Shown piece by piece: positions 16,820 to 24,627 of a DNA stretch of 46,762 bases. The position numbers and the translations under genes are program-made. Below the pieces are notes generated by a model that searched no databases, was not told where the DNA came from, and worked only from the letters and a program-made list of their open reading frames with translations. Position 1 is the first letter of the stretch. Each line of letters begins with the position of its first letter. Source of the stretch: Oscillospiraceae bacterium Zagget6 (lineage in GTDB: Bacteria > Bacillota > Clostridia > Oscillospirales > Oscillospiraceae); the NCBI GenBank assembly GCA_001941075.1, contig MSHH01000001.1, positions 1-46,762 of the forward strand, in the 5' to 3' direction.

Positions 16820-17533
16820 ATGGACATATGGGGCATCACTGACCGGGGCAAGGTGCGCCGGCAGAACCAGGACGCCTTTTATAAGTGGACCAACGGGACG
16901 CTGGCGTTTGCCGTGGTCTGCGACGGCATGGGCGGCGCGCTCTCCGGCAACATAGCCAGCGCGATGGCGGCCCAGCGCTTCGTACAGGCGCTCAGCGCCG
17001 GAGTGGGAACGCCGGAGGAGCGGCTGACCCTGGCGGCGGCGGTGGCCAACGATGCGGTCTATCACCGGGCCACGCAGGACATCAACTGCCGGGGCATGGG
17101 CACTACGTTGGTGGCGGCATTTGCAAAATCGGATGAGGCTCACATCCTCAACATCGGGGACAGCCGGTGTTACCACCTCTCCGCCGGCGAGATCTGGCAG
17201 GTGACCCGGGACCACTCTCTGGTGGCCCAGCTGGTGGCCGCAGGCCAGATCACCGAGGAGGAGGCCCAAAACCACCCCAACCGCAACATCATCACCCGCG
17301 CCCTGGGCACCGAATCCCAGGTGCGGGGCGACCTCTACCGGGAGGAACTCCAGCCGGGGGACCGGCTGCTGCTGTGCTCCGACGGGCTGAGCAACGAGGT
17401 CACGAAGGAAGAACTGGCCCAAATCGCGGGCAGCGGCGACCTGCGGGACTGCTGTGAAAAACTGTTGCAGCTGGCGCTGGAGCGGGGCGCGCCGGACAAC
17501 GTCACTGCCGTGATTCTGGCCGCAGACGGCTGA
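16820..17533 (+). CDS. prpC: PP2C-family Ser/Thr protein phosphatase (PrpC/Stp)
   Basis: A cytosolic Mn/Mg-dependent phosphatase (237 aa) that reverses PrkC phosphorylation. ATG 16820 is preferred (AGAGGG 8 nt upstream); GTG 16811 overlaps that site. The metal-binding PP2C motifs are visible: DRGKVRRQNQD, VVCDGMGG near residues 34-41, GMGTTLVAA, NIGDSRCYHL, LLLCSDGLSNEV, and the terminal APDNVTAVIL. The kinase gene follows after 19 nt, the standard phosphatase-kinase pair of Firmicutes. Confidence 0.95.
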   Translation: MDIWGITDRGKVRRQNQDAFYKWTNGTLAFAVVCDGMGGALSGNIASAMAAQRFVQALSAGVGTPEERLTLAAAVANDAVYHRATQDINCRGMGTTLVAAFAKSDEAHILNIGDSRCYHLSAGEIWQVTRDHSLVAQLVAAGQITEEEAQNHPNRNIITRALGTESQVRGDLYREELQPGDRLLLCSDGLSNEVTKEELAQIAGSGDLRDCCEKLLQLALERGAPDNVTAVILAADG

Positions 17534-17552
17534 ACAAAGGGGAGCTTGTACG

Positions 17553-19643
17553 ATGGATCAGTACATAGGAAAAATGCTGAACGACCGATACGAAATACTG
17601 GACGTGCTGGGCGTGGGCGGCATGGCGGTGGTCTACAAGGCCAAATGCCACCGGCTCAACCGGCTGGTGGCCGTCAAGATCCTCAAGCCGGAGCTGGCCG
17701 CCGACCCGGAAATCCGTAGTCGTTTCCACGACGAGAGCAAGGCCGTGGGCATGATGAACCACCCCAACATCGTCAACGTCTTTGACGTGAACCAGGACGG
17801 GGACATCGACTATTTCGTCATGGAGCTGGTGGAGGGCATCACCCTCAAGCAGTATATCAAAAAGCGGGGCGGCGTGCTGAACTGGCGGGAGGCCCTGCAT
17901 TTCAGCACCCAGATCTTGCAGGCCCTGGGCCATGCCCACAGCCGGGGTATCGTCCACCGGGACATCAAGCCCCAGAACATCATGGTCCTCCGGGACGGCA
18001 GCGTCAAGGTGGCGGACTTCGGCATCGCCCGTATCGCGGACTCTCAGCGCACCATGACCCGCGAGACCCTGGGCAGCGTCCACTATATCTCGCCGGAGCA
18101 GGCCAAGGGCAGCGAGGTAGACGCCCGCAGCGACCTCTATTCCGCCGGTGTGGTGCTCTACGAAATGCTCACAGGCCGCCTGCCCTACGAGGGGGATACC
18201 CCCGTGGCGGTGGCGGTCCAGCACATCAACTCCATCCCCCTGGCCCCCAGGGAGCTGAACCCGGAAATTCCCAGGGGCATGGAGCAGATCATCATGAAGG
18301 CCATGGCCCAGGACCGGGAGCTGCGCTACCCGAACGCGGAGGCCATGCTCAGCGACCTGGAGGCGTTCCGCAAAAATCCCGACATCGTTTTTGACTACCA
18401 GGACCTCTGGATGCTCACCGAGGTCCCGGTCGTCACGCCCTACCAGCCGGAAGAAGTGGAGGTCAAGAACGACTCCACAGAGGAGGACGAGGAAGAGGAC
18501 GAGGAGGAGACCGGCAGCGGAAAACGCACCGCCCTTATCATCGGCGGGGTGATTTTGGCCATTTTGCTGGTGATTTTCCTGATTTTCCGTATGCTGTGGG
18601 CCACCCTCTTTGCCGGTATCTTCGATTCCGGCGAGGTCTACACCGTACCCGACCTGCGGGGCATGACCTACACCGAGGCCGAGGAGTATATCTTCACCAC
18701 CGACGACCTGAACGGCCACTTCACCGTCACCATCAGCGAGGAGACAGTCTACGACGCCACCTATGACGTGGGGGAGATCGTCTCCCAGGACCCGGAGAGC
18801 GGCACCTCCACCAAGGGGGACGTGACCGAGATCACCGTGGTACTCTGCGCCGAGCCGGAGGAGGAGACCGAGCTGATCATGCCCAACATCGTGGGCCAGG
18901 AGTATTCCGAATGGGCGTCCACCCTCAGCGAGGATTACCACGTCACCGTGAAGTACAACCCCCAGTATTCTTCGGATTACGACGAGGGCCTCATCATCTC
19001 CACCGACCCGGTGGCGGGGACCACCCTGACCGAGGGCCAGACCGTCACCCTGACCTACAGCCGGGGGGAGAAGATCACCACCGTCACCATGGTCTCCCTC
19101 TACGGCATGACGGAGAACAAAGCCAAGGAGACCATCGAGGAGCTGGGCCTGACCACCGGCAGCGTCACCACCGTTACCAGCAGTGAGACGGCGGGGACTG
19201 TGGTGTTCCAGAGCGTCAAATCCGGCGCGGAGGTGGAGCTGGGAACTGCGGTGAACCTGCAAATCAGCTCCGGCCCCCAGCCGGAGGATGAGGAGCAGCC
19301 GGAGGAGGAAGAAGTGGAAACCGAAACCGGCGGCCAGCAGACGGAGACCGGCGACAACAATAGCAACAATAGCAATAATAGCAACAACAGCAACAACAGC
19401 AACACGAATCACACCGACGACGAGGAAGAAGAGGAAGAGGACGAGATCCACACCATTGTGGTGACCATGCCCTCTGGCCGGACGACGACCTCCACCATTT
19501 CCGTCCGGGTGAACGGCATCAACTACTACTCCGCCACCATCCCCGCCGACCAGAGCCAGGTCTCCGTGGAGTACAAGGGCACCATCGAATCCCTGGAGGT
19601 GCTGGTGGACGGCAGCAGCTATTCGGAGTACACGGTCCAATGA
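17553..19643 (+). CDS. prkC: PASTA-domain Ser/Thr protein kinase (PrkC/PknB family)
   Basis: A membrane kinase of 696 aa that senses muropeptides and controls division, germination and wall stress. The kinase domain (about 10-272) has VAVKIL with Lys42, HRDIKPQN (Asp137), DFG (155-157) and an activation loop TMTRETLGSVHYISPEQ. An acidic juxtamembrane stretch (about 308-320) precedes one membrane helix (about 326-348). Three extracellular PASTA repeats follow (about 361-432, 438-505, 506-573; note VPDLRGMTYTEAEEYI). The tail is unusual: a Glu-rich then Asn/Ser repeat linker (about 575-630) leads to a final beta-rich domain of about 70 aa, which I do not recognise. The stop overlaps rsgA (ATGA). 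Confidence 0.95.
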   Translation: MDQYIGKMLNDRYEILDVLGVGGMAVVYKAKCHRLNRLVAVKILKPELAADPEIRSRFHDESKAVGMMNHPNIVNVFDVNQDGDIDYFVMELVEGITLKQYIKKRGGVLNWREALHFSTQILQALGHAHSRGIVHRDIKPQNIMVLRDGSVKVADFGIARIADSQRTMTRETLGSVHYISPEQAKGSEVDARSDLYSAGVVLYEMLTGRLPYEGDTPVAVAVQHINSIPLAPRELNPEIPRGMEQIIMKAMAQDRELRYPNAEAMLSDLEAFRKNPDIVFDYQDLWMLTEVPVVTPYQPEEVEVKNDSTEEDEEEDEEETGSGKRTALIIGGVILAILLVIFLIFRMLWATLFAGIFDSGEVYTVPDLRGMTYTEAEEYIFTTDDLNGHFTVTISEETVYDATYDVGEIVSQDPESGTSTKGDVTEITVVLCAEPEEETELIMPNIVGQEYSEWASTLSEDYHVTVKYNPQYSSDYDEGLIISTDPVAGTTLTEGQTVTLTYSRGEKITTVTMVSLYGMTENKAKETIEELGLTTGSVTTVTSSETAGTVVFQSVKSGAEVELGTAVNLQISSGPQPEDEEQPEEEEVETETGGQQTETGDNNSNNSNNSNNSNNSNTNHTDDEEEEEEDEIHTIVVTMPSGRTTTSTISVRVNGINYYSATIPADQSQVSVEYKGTIESLEVLVDGSSYSEYTVQ

Positions 19644-20518
19644 CGGGCATCATCATTCGCGCCCTCAGCGGCTTTTACGATGTGGACTGCGGCGGTGAAG
19701 TGATCCGCTGCCGCGCCCGGGGCAAGTTCCGTTATACGAAGGAGTCCCCCCTGGTGGGGGACCGGGTGTCCGTCACCCCCACAGAGGCGGGAGCGGGCCG
19801 CCTGGATGAGATTTTGCCCCGGAAGAACGCCTTTCAGCGGCCCGCCGTGGCCAATATGGACCAAATCATTCTCATCGCGTCAGAGGCCATCCCCGTCACC
19901 GACCCCTTTTTGGTGGACCGGGTGGCGGCGCTGGCGGAGGGAAAGCACTGTGAGCCGGTGGTGGTGGTCAACAAGTGCGACCTGGCCGACGGCAACGCGC
20001 TGGCGGACATCTACCGGGCGGTGGGCTATCCCACCTTCCAGGTCAGCGCCGCCACCGGCCAGGGCATCGAGGAGCTGCGGGAGATTCTGACCGGCAAGGT
20101 CAGCGTGTTCACCGGCAACTCCGGCGTGGGCAAGTCCAGCCTGCTCAACGCCCTGGACCCCACCGCGCAGATCCCCACCGGGGAGGTCAGCGAAAAGCTG
20201 GGCCGGGGCCGCCACACCACCCGCCATGTGGAGCTGTTCCGCCTGGGAGAAGGGGCCATCGTCGCGGACACGCCGGGGTTCTCCTCCTTCGACACCGAGA
20301 CCCCGGAGCTGCTGGACAAGGAGCAGCTGGCGGACGCCTTTCGGGAATTCCGCCCCTACCTGGGCCAGTGCCGCTATGTGGGCTGCTCCCACACCAAGGA
20401 AAAGGGCTGCGCCGTCCGGCAGGCCCTGAAAGAGGGAAAAATCTGCCGGAGCCGCTATGACAGCTACCTCCGGCTGTATCAGGTGGCGAAGGAGTATAAG
20501 CCGTGGGAGAAAAAGTGA
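19640..20518 (+). CDS. rsgA: Ribosome small-subunit GTPase RsgA
   Basis: A late 30S-assembly GTPase, 292 aa. An N-terminal OB-fold (about 1-65) precedes a circularly permuted GTPase domain, shown by motif order: VVVNKCDLAD (G4) comes before TGNSGVGKSSLLN (G1), then DTPGFSSFD (G3). The C-terminal zinc knuckle is in GQCRYVGCSHTKEKGC. The gene lies in the conserved prpC-prkC-rsgA order. The usual next gene, rpe, is missing here; a family A / family M repeat block follows instead. Confidence 0.96.
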   Translation: MTGIIIRALSGFYDVDCGGEVIRCRARGKFRYTKESPLVGDRVSVTPTEAGAGRLDEILPRKNAFQRPAVANMDQIILIASEAIPVTDPFLVDRVAALAEGKHCEPVVVVNKCDLADGNALADIYRAVGYPTFQVSAATGQGIEELREILTGKVSVFTGNSGVGKSSLLNALDPTAQIPTGEVSEKLGRGRHTTRHVELFRLGEGAIVADTPGFSSFDTETPELLDKEQLADAFREFRPYLGQCRYVGCSHTKEKGCAVRQALKEGKICRSRYDSYLRLYQVAKEYKPWEKK

Positions 20519-20610
20519 GCTGTTAGCTATTAGCTGCTAGCTGTTAGTCAGGTACTGCATACCATAAGCGTAGAGCTTATAGGTATGGCTTTAATGACGT
20601 TCAGCCGTGT
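20517..20610. repeat. Family A repeat, left half
   Basis: The stretch starts inside the rsgA stop codon with AGCTGTTAGCTATTAGC and GCTAGCTGTTAGTCAGG. A core part follows with its own hairpin (CATACCATAAGC-GTAGA-GCTTATAGGTATG, 20557-20587). No right end is seen; a family M element begins at 20614. Confidence 0.7.
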
Positions 20611-20613
20611 GCT

Positions 20614-20876
20614 GGAAACCCCTCCGTCACGGCTTACGCCGTGACACCTCCCCTTTCAGGGCAGGGAGCGTAGCGGAAGTGCCGCTTGACGGCGGAGGCG
20701 AGAGGTGTGGTCTATTACGGAACGACGCTTCTTTATAGGAGAAGTTGTACTATTGAATAAATTACATTCCAAATCTCTTGTATTTTGAGTAAAAAATAGA
20801 CCAAACGACAAGCACTAGCCCCCTTGCCTCCCCTGAAAGGGGAGGGGAACCATGCGAAGCATGGTGGAGGGGTTTC
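20614..20876. mobile_element. Family M element, complete copy (263 bp, MITE-like)
   Basis: Left end: GGAAACCCCTCCG, hairpin TCACGG-CTTA-CGCCGTGA, CACCTCCCCTTTCAGGG, then an extra hairpin module (GGAAGTGCCGCTTGACGG). The right end (20817-20876) is the inverted counterpart, CCTTGCCTCCCCTGAAAGG onward, with hairpin ACCATGC-GAA-GCATGGT and GGAGGGGTTTC. The roughly 107-bp AT-rich core shares GTGGTCTATT, AAGTTGTAC and ACAAGCACTA with the copy at 30524. There is no ORF. The inverted ends suggest a non-autonomous element mobilised in trans; I cannot see a target-site duplication. Confidence 0.75.
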
Positions 20877-20942
20877 TCGCTGAAATTACCAACAAGACTG
20901 GTTCAAGGGGACCACCGAAGAACCCAAGAAGGAGAACAAACC

Positions 20943-21587
20943 GTGGGAGAAAAACAGGCCATCATCATCGGCGCGGCCCCCTGCGCCAGCTGGGACTACT
21001 TAGCCCCTTACCGGGGGGAGGACGACTTTGTCATCTGCGCCGACGGCGGGCGCAACAGCGCGGCGCTGGCCGGGCTGGAGCCAAACTGGTACGTGGGGGA
21101 CGGGGATTCCGGCGGCAGGCCGGAGGGCCTGCCCTCCATCATGCTACCCATCGAGAAGGACTTCACCGACCTGGAGGTGGCGGTCCACCAGGCCCTGCGC
21201 ATGGGCTACCGGCGGCTGCTGCTGTGCGGCTGCTCCGGGGGCCGGGCCGACCACTACCTGGCCAACTGTTTCCTGCTGGAGCAAATTCACGAGGCCGGGG
21301 CGGAGGGCCTGCTGCTGGACGAGCGCAACGAGATTCGCTATCTGTCACCGGGAAGCATTTCCATTGCAAATACGCCACCTTTTTGCTATATTGGTATCAT
21401 CCCCCTTGACCGGACGCTGCGGGGAGTGACCCTGCGGGGCGTCAAGTACCAGATCACTGACACCACCCTCCGCCGGGACGCGACCCTGGCCGTCAGCAAC
21501 GAGATTTTGCCGGGCCAAACGGCGGAGATCACCGTCAAAGAGGGCTGCGCCCTGCTGGTGCGCAGCGACCCACAGCGCCAACCGTGA
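20943..21587 (+). CDS. thiN: Thiamine pyrophosphokinase
   Basis: Converts thiamine plus ATP to thiamine diphosphate. Length 214 aa. The start is GTG 20943 with AAGGAG 8 nt upstream. Motifs of the TPK catalytic domain are ADGGRNSA (about 30-37), VGDGDS (about 50-55), KDFTDLEVAV and LLCGCSGGRADHYLAN. The C-terminal beta domain contains the product-binding SPGSISIAN-type stretch and RGVTLRGVKYQI. It is preceded by the repeat block and followed after 37 nt by the GH25 gene. No TPP riboswitch is visible upstream. Confidence 0.92.
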   Translation: MGEKQAIIIGAAPCASWDYLAPYRGEDDFVICADGGRNSAALAGLEPNWYVGDGDSGGRPEGLPSIMLPIEKDFTDLEVAVHQALRMGYRRLLLCGCSGGRADHYLANCFLLEQIHEAGAEGLLLDERNEIRYLSPGSISIANTPPFCYIGIIPLDRTLRGVTLRGVKYQITDTTLRRDATLAVSNEILPGQTAEITVKEGCALLVRSDPQRQP

Positions 21588-21624
21588 AAAGAGAGAACCA
21601 GACCCCAATAAAAGGAGCAACCCC

Positions 21625-24018
21625 ATGAAGCGACCCCATATCCTCCGCAAACTGCTGTCCCTGGTCCTGACCGCCGCCCTGCTGGTGGGGACAGCCTCGC
21701 CGCTGGCGGAAGCCTACACCCACGCCAGCGAGTACAGCAGCGGCTACACCATCTACGATGGCATCGACGTTTCCAAGTGGCAGGGGACCATCAACTGGTC
21801 CAAGGTGGCGGCGGCGGGCATCGACTTTGTGTTCATCCGTTGCGGTTACACCTCCTCCAGCAGCTTCACGCTGAACGAGGACCCGCAGTTTGAAACCAAT
21901 CTGAAAAACGCCCAGAAGTACGGCATCAAAGTGGGCGTTTACTACTTCTCTCAGGCCAAATCCACCTCCGAGGCCAAGAAGGAGGCCGCTTATGTGCTGA
22001 AGCTGCTCAGCGGCTACAGTCTGGACCTGCCGGTGGCCTTCGATGAGGAGAACGCAGGGGGACGCTTCAAGTTCTCCAGCTTTACCAAGACCCAGTGTAC
22101 CAACATCGCCCTGGCCTTCTGCGCCGCCATCGAAGCCGGAGGCTACGACGCCTGCGTCTACAACAGCGTCTCCACGTTCAGCGGTAGCGGGGCCAAGTAC
22201 AACCCCACCACTATCCTCAACAAGGGGTACAAGCTGTGGGTGGCCCGGTACAACAAGACGGCCAGCGACTCCAGCTACAGCGTCAGCGGGTATACATACT
22301 GGCAGTATTCCTCCACCGGCTCCGTCAAGGGGATTTCCGGCAACGTGGACCTGGATTTCTGGTACTCCGAGCTGGAGCTTTGCGTGGAGGTGGACGACGA
22401 CACCGCCATCACCGCCCTGTCCCTGAACAAGAGCAAAGCGTCCCTCTCTCCGGGGGATACCCTCTCCCTGACCGCTACGACGACGCCCTCCGGCACGTCT
22501 GACCCCGTCTGCTGGTCCTCCAGCGACAGCAGCGTGGCCTATGTGGACGACAGCGGCACCGTCACCGCCGTCCAGAGCGGCACGGCCACTATCACCGCAT
22601 CTTCCTCCAGAGGCGACGTGACGGCCACCTGCAAGGTGACGGTGTCGGGCGCCGACCCGGACGAGGTCATCGTTGTCACCTACGGCGACGACGCCTTCGA
22701 TTTGGACAACAAGACCGCCCTCAGCCCCACCAGTTACCAGGCGCTGAGCGATTCTGTGCTCACCGTCACCCGGGACGGCGCGACGGCCATCAACGGCGCA
22801 GGCGTCACCGATGTAACGGCGGTGGTCTCCACCGTCTCCGCCAGTGCCGTCCAGGAGGACGCGGCGGCGGATTCCAGTGCCGCTGAAACAGAGGAAAACG
22901 AAGAAGCTGCCGAGACGGAGGAAGAAATGGAACCGGACGCCGCCACTGACCCCGCCGACGAAGCCGAGGGCGACAGCTCCGCCGCCGAAACGGTGGACGC
23001 AGAAGCGGCGGAAGAAGCCAAGACGGAGGCCGAAGCAACCGCAGCGGCGGAGGCCGAGGACACGGATGCTGACGCGGAGGATGCTCTACAGGCGGCAGCC
23101 GAAGCCGGGGAAACGGTAACGGCCCAGGCCGCAGAAGCGGACGCGGAGACCGAAGCCCAGGAGGAAACCACCTCCGACGCTTCTGACGAGGCGGAAACCA
23201 CGGTCACGGCCCTCAGCACCACCGAGACAAAGACCATCCGGGTGGTGGTAGAGCGGCTGAGCCTGACAAACGCCACTCTCACGCTGAAAAGCACCTCCCT
23301 GACCTACACCGGTTCAGCGGTGACGCCCACCGTGTCCTCCCTCAAGGTGGGCAGCCTCAGCGTCCCCTCCAGCGGCTACACGCTCTACGCCAACAACAAC
23401 ATCAACCGGGGCCAGGCCACCGCCACCGCCGCGGGAGTAGGCAACTACAGCGGGGCGGTCACCACTACTTTCTACATCCGCTCCAGCCAGACCATCTCTG
23501 TCAGCAAGACCAGCTACAGCGTGGCCCTGGGCAGCAGCGCCATCTACCTACAGGCGGCGAACGTCTCCCAGTACGGCGGCAAGCTGACCTATTCCAGCAG
23601 CAAGACCTCCGTGGCCACCGTGTCCAGTTCGGGGAAAGTCACCATTAAGGGGCTGGGCGTCACCTACATCACCGTCACCGCCGCCAAGAACGCCCGCTAT
23701 GCCAAGACCACCAAGAAAATCAAAATCAAAGTGGTCCCCAAAAAGGTGACGCTTTCCTCCGTCTCGGCGGGGAAGAAGAAGTTTACCGTCAAGTGGAAAA
23801 CCACCACCGGCTCCGGCTATCAAATTCAATACTCCACCTCCAGCAGCTTTAAGACCTACAAGACCGTTACCGTCTCCGGCAAGAGCAAAAGCTCCAAGAC
23901 CATCAGCGGCCTGAAATCCAAGAAAAAGTATTATGTCCGGGTCCGGGCCTACTACAAAACCAGCGCGGGCACCACCTACGGCGCCTGGAGCAGCAAAAAA
24001 TCCGTGAAAACGAAGTGA
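21625..24018 (+). CDS. Secreted GH25 lysozyme-like protein with Ig-like and Fn3-like domains
   Basis: A 797-aa exported protein. The signal peptide is about residues 1-30 (LLSLVLTAALLVGTASPLAEA). The GH25 muramidase domain (about 41-245) has DGIDVSKWQG (catalytic Asp about 48) and LPVAFDEEN (Asp140/Glu141-142). A Big_2-type Ig domain (about 252-345) is followed by a low-complexity Ala/Glu/Asp stalk (about 395-535). Then come a tandem beta domain beginning LTNATLTLKSTSLTYTGSAV, a second Big_2-like domain (SKTSYSVALGSS...) and a Lys/Ser-rich Fn3-like C-terminus. There is no sortase or anchor motif, so it is probably released or bound to the wall by charge. AAAGGAG lies 7 nt before ATG. A peptidoglycan-remodelling role is inferred. 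Confidence 0.9.
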   Translation: MKRPHILRKLLSLVLTAALLVGTASPLAEAYTHASEYSSGYTIYDGIDVSKWQGTINWSKVAAAGIDFVFIRCGYTSSSSFTLNEDPQFETNLKNAQKYGIKVGVYYFSQAKSTSEAKKEAAYVLKLLSGYSLDLPVAFDEENAGGRFKFSSFTKTQCTNIALAFCAAIEAGGYDACVYNSVSTFSGSGAKYNPTTILNKGYKLWVARYNKTASDSSYSVSGYTYWQYSSTGSVKGISGNVDLDFWYSELELCVEVDDDTAITALSLNKSKASLSPGDTLSLTATTTPSGTSDPVCWSSSDSSVAYVDDSGTVTAVQSGTATITASSSRGDVTATCKVTVSGADPDEVIVVTYGDDAFDLDNKTALSPTSYQALSDSVLTVTRDGATAINGAGVTDVTAVVSTVSASAVQEDAAADSSAAETEENEEAAETEEEMEPDAATDPADEAEGDSSAAETVDAEAAEEAKTEAEATAAAEAEDTDADAEDALQAAAEAGETVTAQAAEADAETEAQEETTSDASDEAETTVTALSTTETKTIRVVVERLSLTNATLTLKSTSLTYTGSAVTPTVSSLKVGSLSVPSSGYTLYANNNINRGQATATAAGVGNYSGAVTTTFYIRSSQTISVSKTSYSVALGSSAIYLQAANVSQYGGKLTYSSSKTSVATVSSSGKVTIKGLGVTYITVTAAKNARYAKTTKKIKIKVVPKKVTLSSVSAGKKKFTVKWKTTTGSGYQIQYSTSSSFKTYKTVTVSGKSKSSKTISGLKSKKKYYVRVRAYYKTSAGTTYGAWSSKKSVKTK

Positions 24019-24062
24019 TAGAGCTATTAGCCGTTAGCTTTTAGCTGTTAGCCAGAGACTGC
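24018..24062. repeat. Family A repeat, left end only
   Basis: AGCTATTAGCCGTTAGC then TTTTAGCTGTTAGCC, starting at the GH25 stop codon. No matching right end is seen. Confidence 0.65.
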
Positions 24063-24111
24063 TAACTTTTGTGGCTGTCCCTTTGAATCAACCTTGTCTG
24101 TTATCGTAGTT

Positions 24112-24164
24112 GGAAACCCCTCCACCATGCTTCGCATGGCGGCGCAAGCCGCGACGGAAGGGTT
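24112..24164. repeat. Family M repeat, fused-end copy
   Basis: GAAACCCCTCC, hairpin ACCATGC-TTC-GCATGG, second hairpin GCGGC-GCAA-GCCGC, then GACGGAAGGGTTTC. Two different hairpins are enclosed by the inverted ends without a core, as at 1555. The flank TCCCTTTGAATCAACCTTG on the left is the reverse of the usual right flank. Confidence 0.75.
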
Positions 24165-24221
24165 TCTCGCTGGAAGCATCGACACAGATGAGCCAACGAA
24201 ATAACCAACCAAAAACCACAG

Positions 24222-24250
24222 GCACATTTCGCCGCCTCCCAACGTATACT
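24222..24250 (+). promoter_or_regulatory. Possible SigmaE-like promoter of the spore-coat cluster
   Basis: GCACATT (24222-24228) resembles the SigmaE -35 GCATATT, and TATACT (24245-24250) resembles the CATACA-type -10, 16 nt apart. The match is partial and the spacing slightly long. It is supported mainly by its position before mother-cell coat genes. Confidence 0.3.
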
Positions 24251-24303
24251 GAGCCATAGAGGAACCACTCTAAACCTGCTCAGCGCGAAGGGAGGCGGTC
24301 TTT

Positions 24304-24453
24304 TTGGGCCATTTTCGCTGTAGAAGCGGCGGCATCTGCCTGATTTCCGTGGGCATTGGCATTTGGCTGGCCATGGTGCTGCCGGTGGGGGTCATCCTGT
24401 TCGTCTCCGGGCTGACGCTGATTTTGCTGGGCTGCACCTTTTTGAAGGGGTAA
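24304..24453 (+). CDS. Small membrane peptide upstream of spoVM (49 aa)
   Basis: TTG start at 24304 behind a strong GGGAGG (24290-24295, 8 nt spacing). The product begins MGHFRCRSGG, followed by hydrophobic segments ICLISVGIGIWLAMVLPVG and VILFVSGLTLILLGC, and ends TFLKG: one hairpin of two short membrane helices. I recognise no family. It lies 14 nt before spoVM, in the same orientation and with equally good translation signals, so co-expression in the sporangium is likely. A role at the forespore outer membrane is inference only. Confidence 0.7.
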   Translation: MGHFRCRSGGICLISVGIGIWLAMVLPVGVILFVSGLTLILLGCTFLKG

Positions 24454-24467
24454 AGGGGGGAATCGCC

Positions 24468-24539
24468 GTGAAAATCGTCATTGTCCGCGCACCCAAGGCG
24501 CTGGCCGGGCTGCTCAAGGCCATCTTTCACATTCGATAA
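24468..24539 (+). CDS. spoVM: SpoVM-like spore-coat anchoring peptide (23 aa)
   Basis: GTG start at 24468 behind AAAGGGGGG (7 nt spacing). The product begins MKIVIVRAPKALAGLLK and ends in FHIR. It fits SpoVM, the 26-aa amphipathic helix that marks the convex forespore membrane and recruits SpoIVA. B. subtilis SpoVM starts MKFYTIKLPKFLGGIVRA, and the shared pattern is Met-Lys-x4-basic-x-Pro-Lys-x-Leu-x-Gly-x2-basic-Ala. The functionally important Pro9 is kept. The neighbours SipL-like and SpoIVA, its known partners, strengthen the call. It is too short for routine gene finders. Confidence 0.85.
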   Translation: MKIVIVRAPKALAGLLKAIFHIR

Positions 24540-24627
24540 GGCATAGAACCGGGCCTCGCCTCATACTCTGTCACAGAACCATGTCCGGCTGCGATTTTCT
24601 CCGCCGGGCAGGAAGGAGAGGTCGCTT

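Noticed and set aside
17502-19640. 712-codon open frame on the minus strand opposite prkC
   Set aside because: It mirrors the kinase gene exactly in position, has no ribosome site, and its His/Leu/Val-rich composition is what GC-rich antisense frames give.
20852-21409. 185-codon frame overlapping thiN in another frame
   Set aside because: Starts in a family M repeat and runs out of frame through a clear thiamine pyrophosphokinase.
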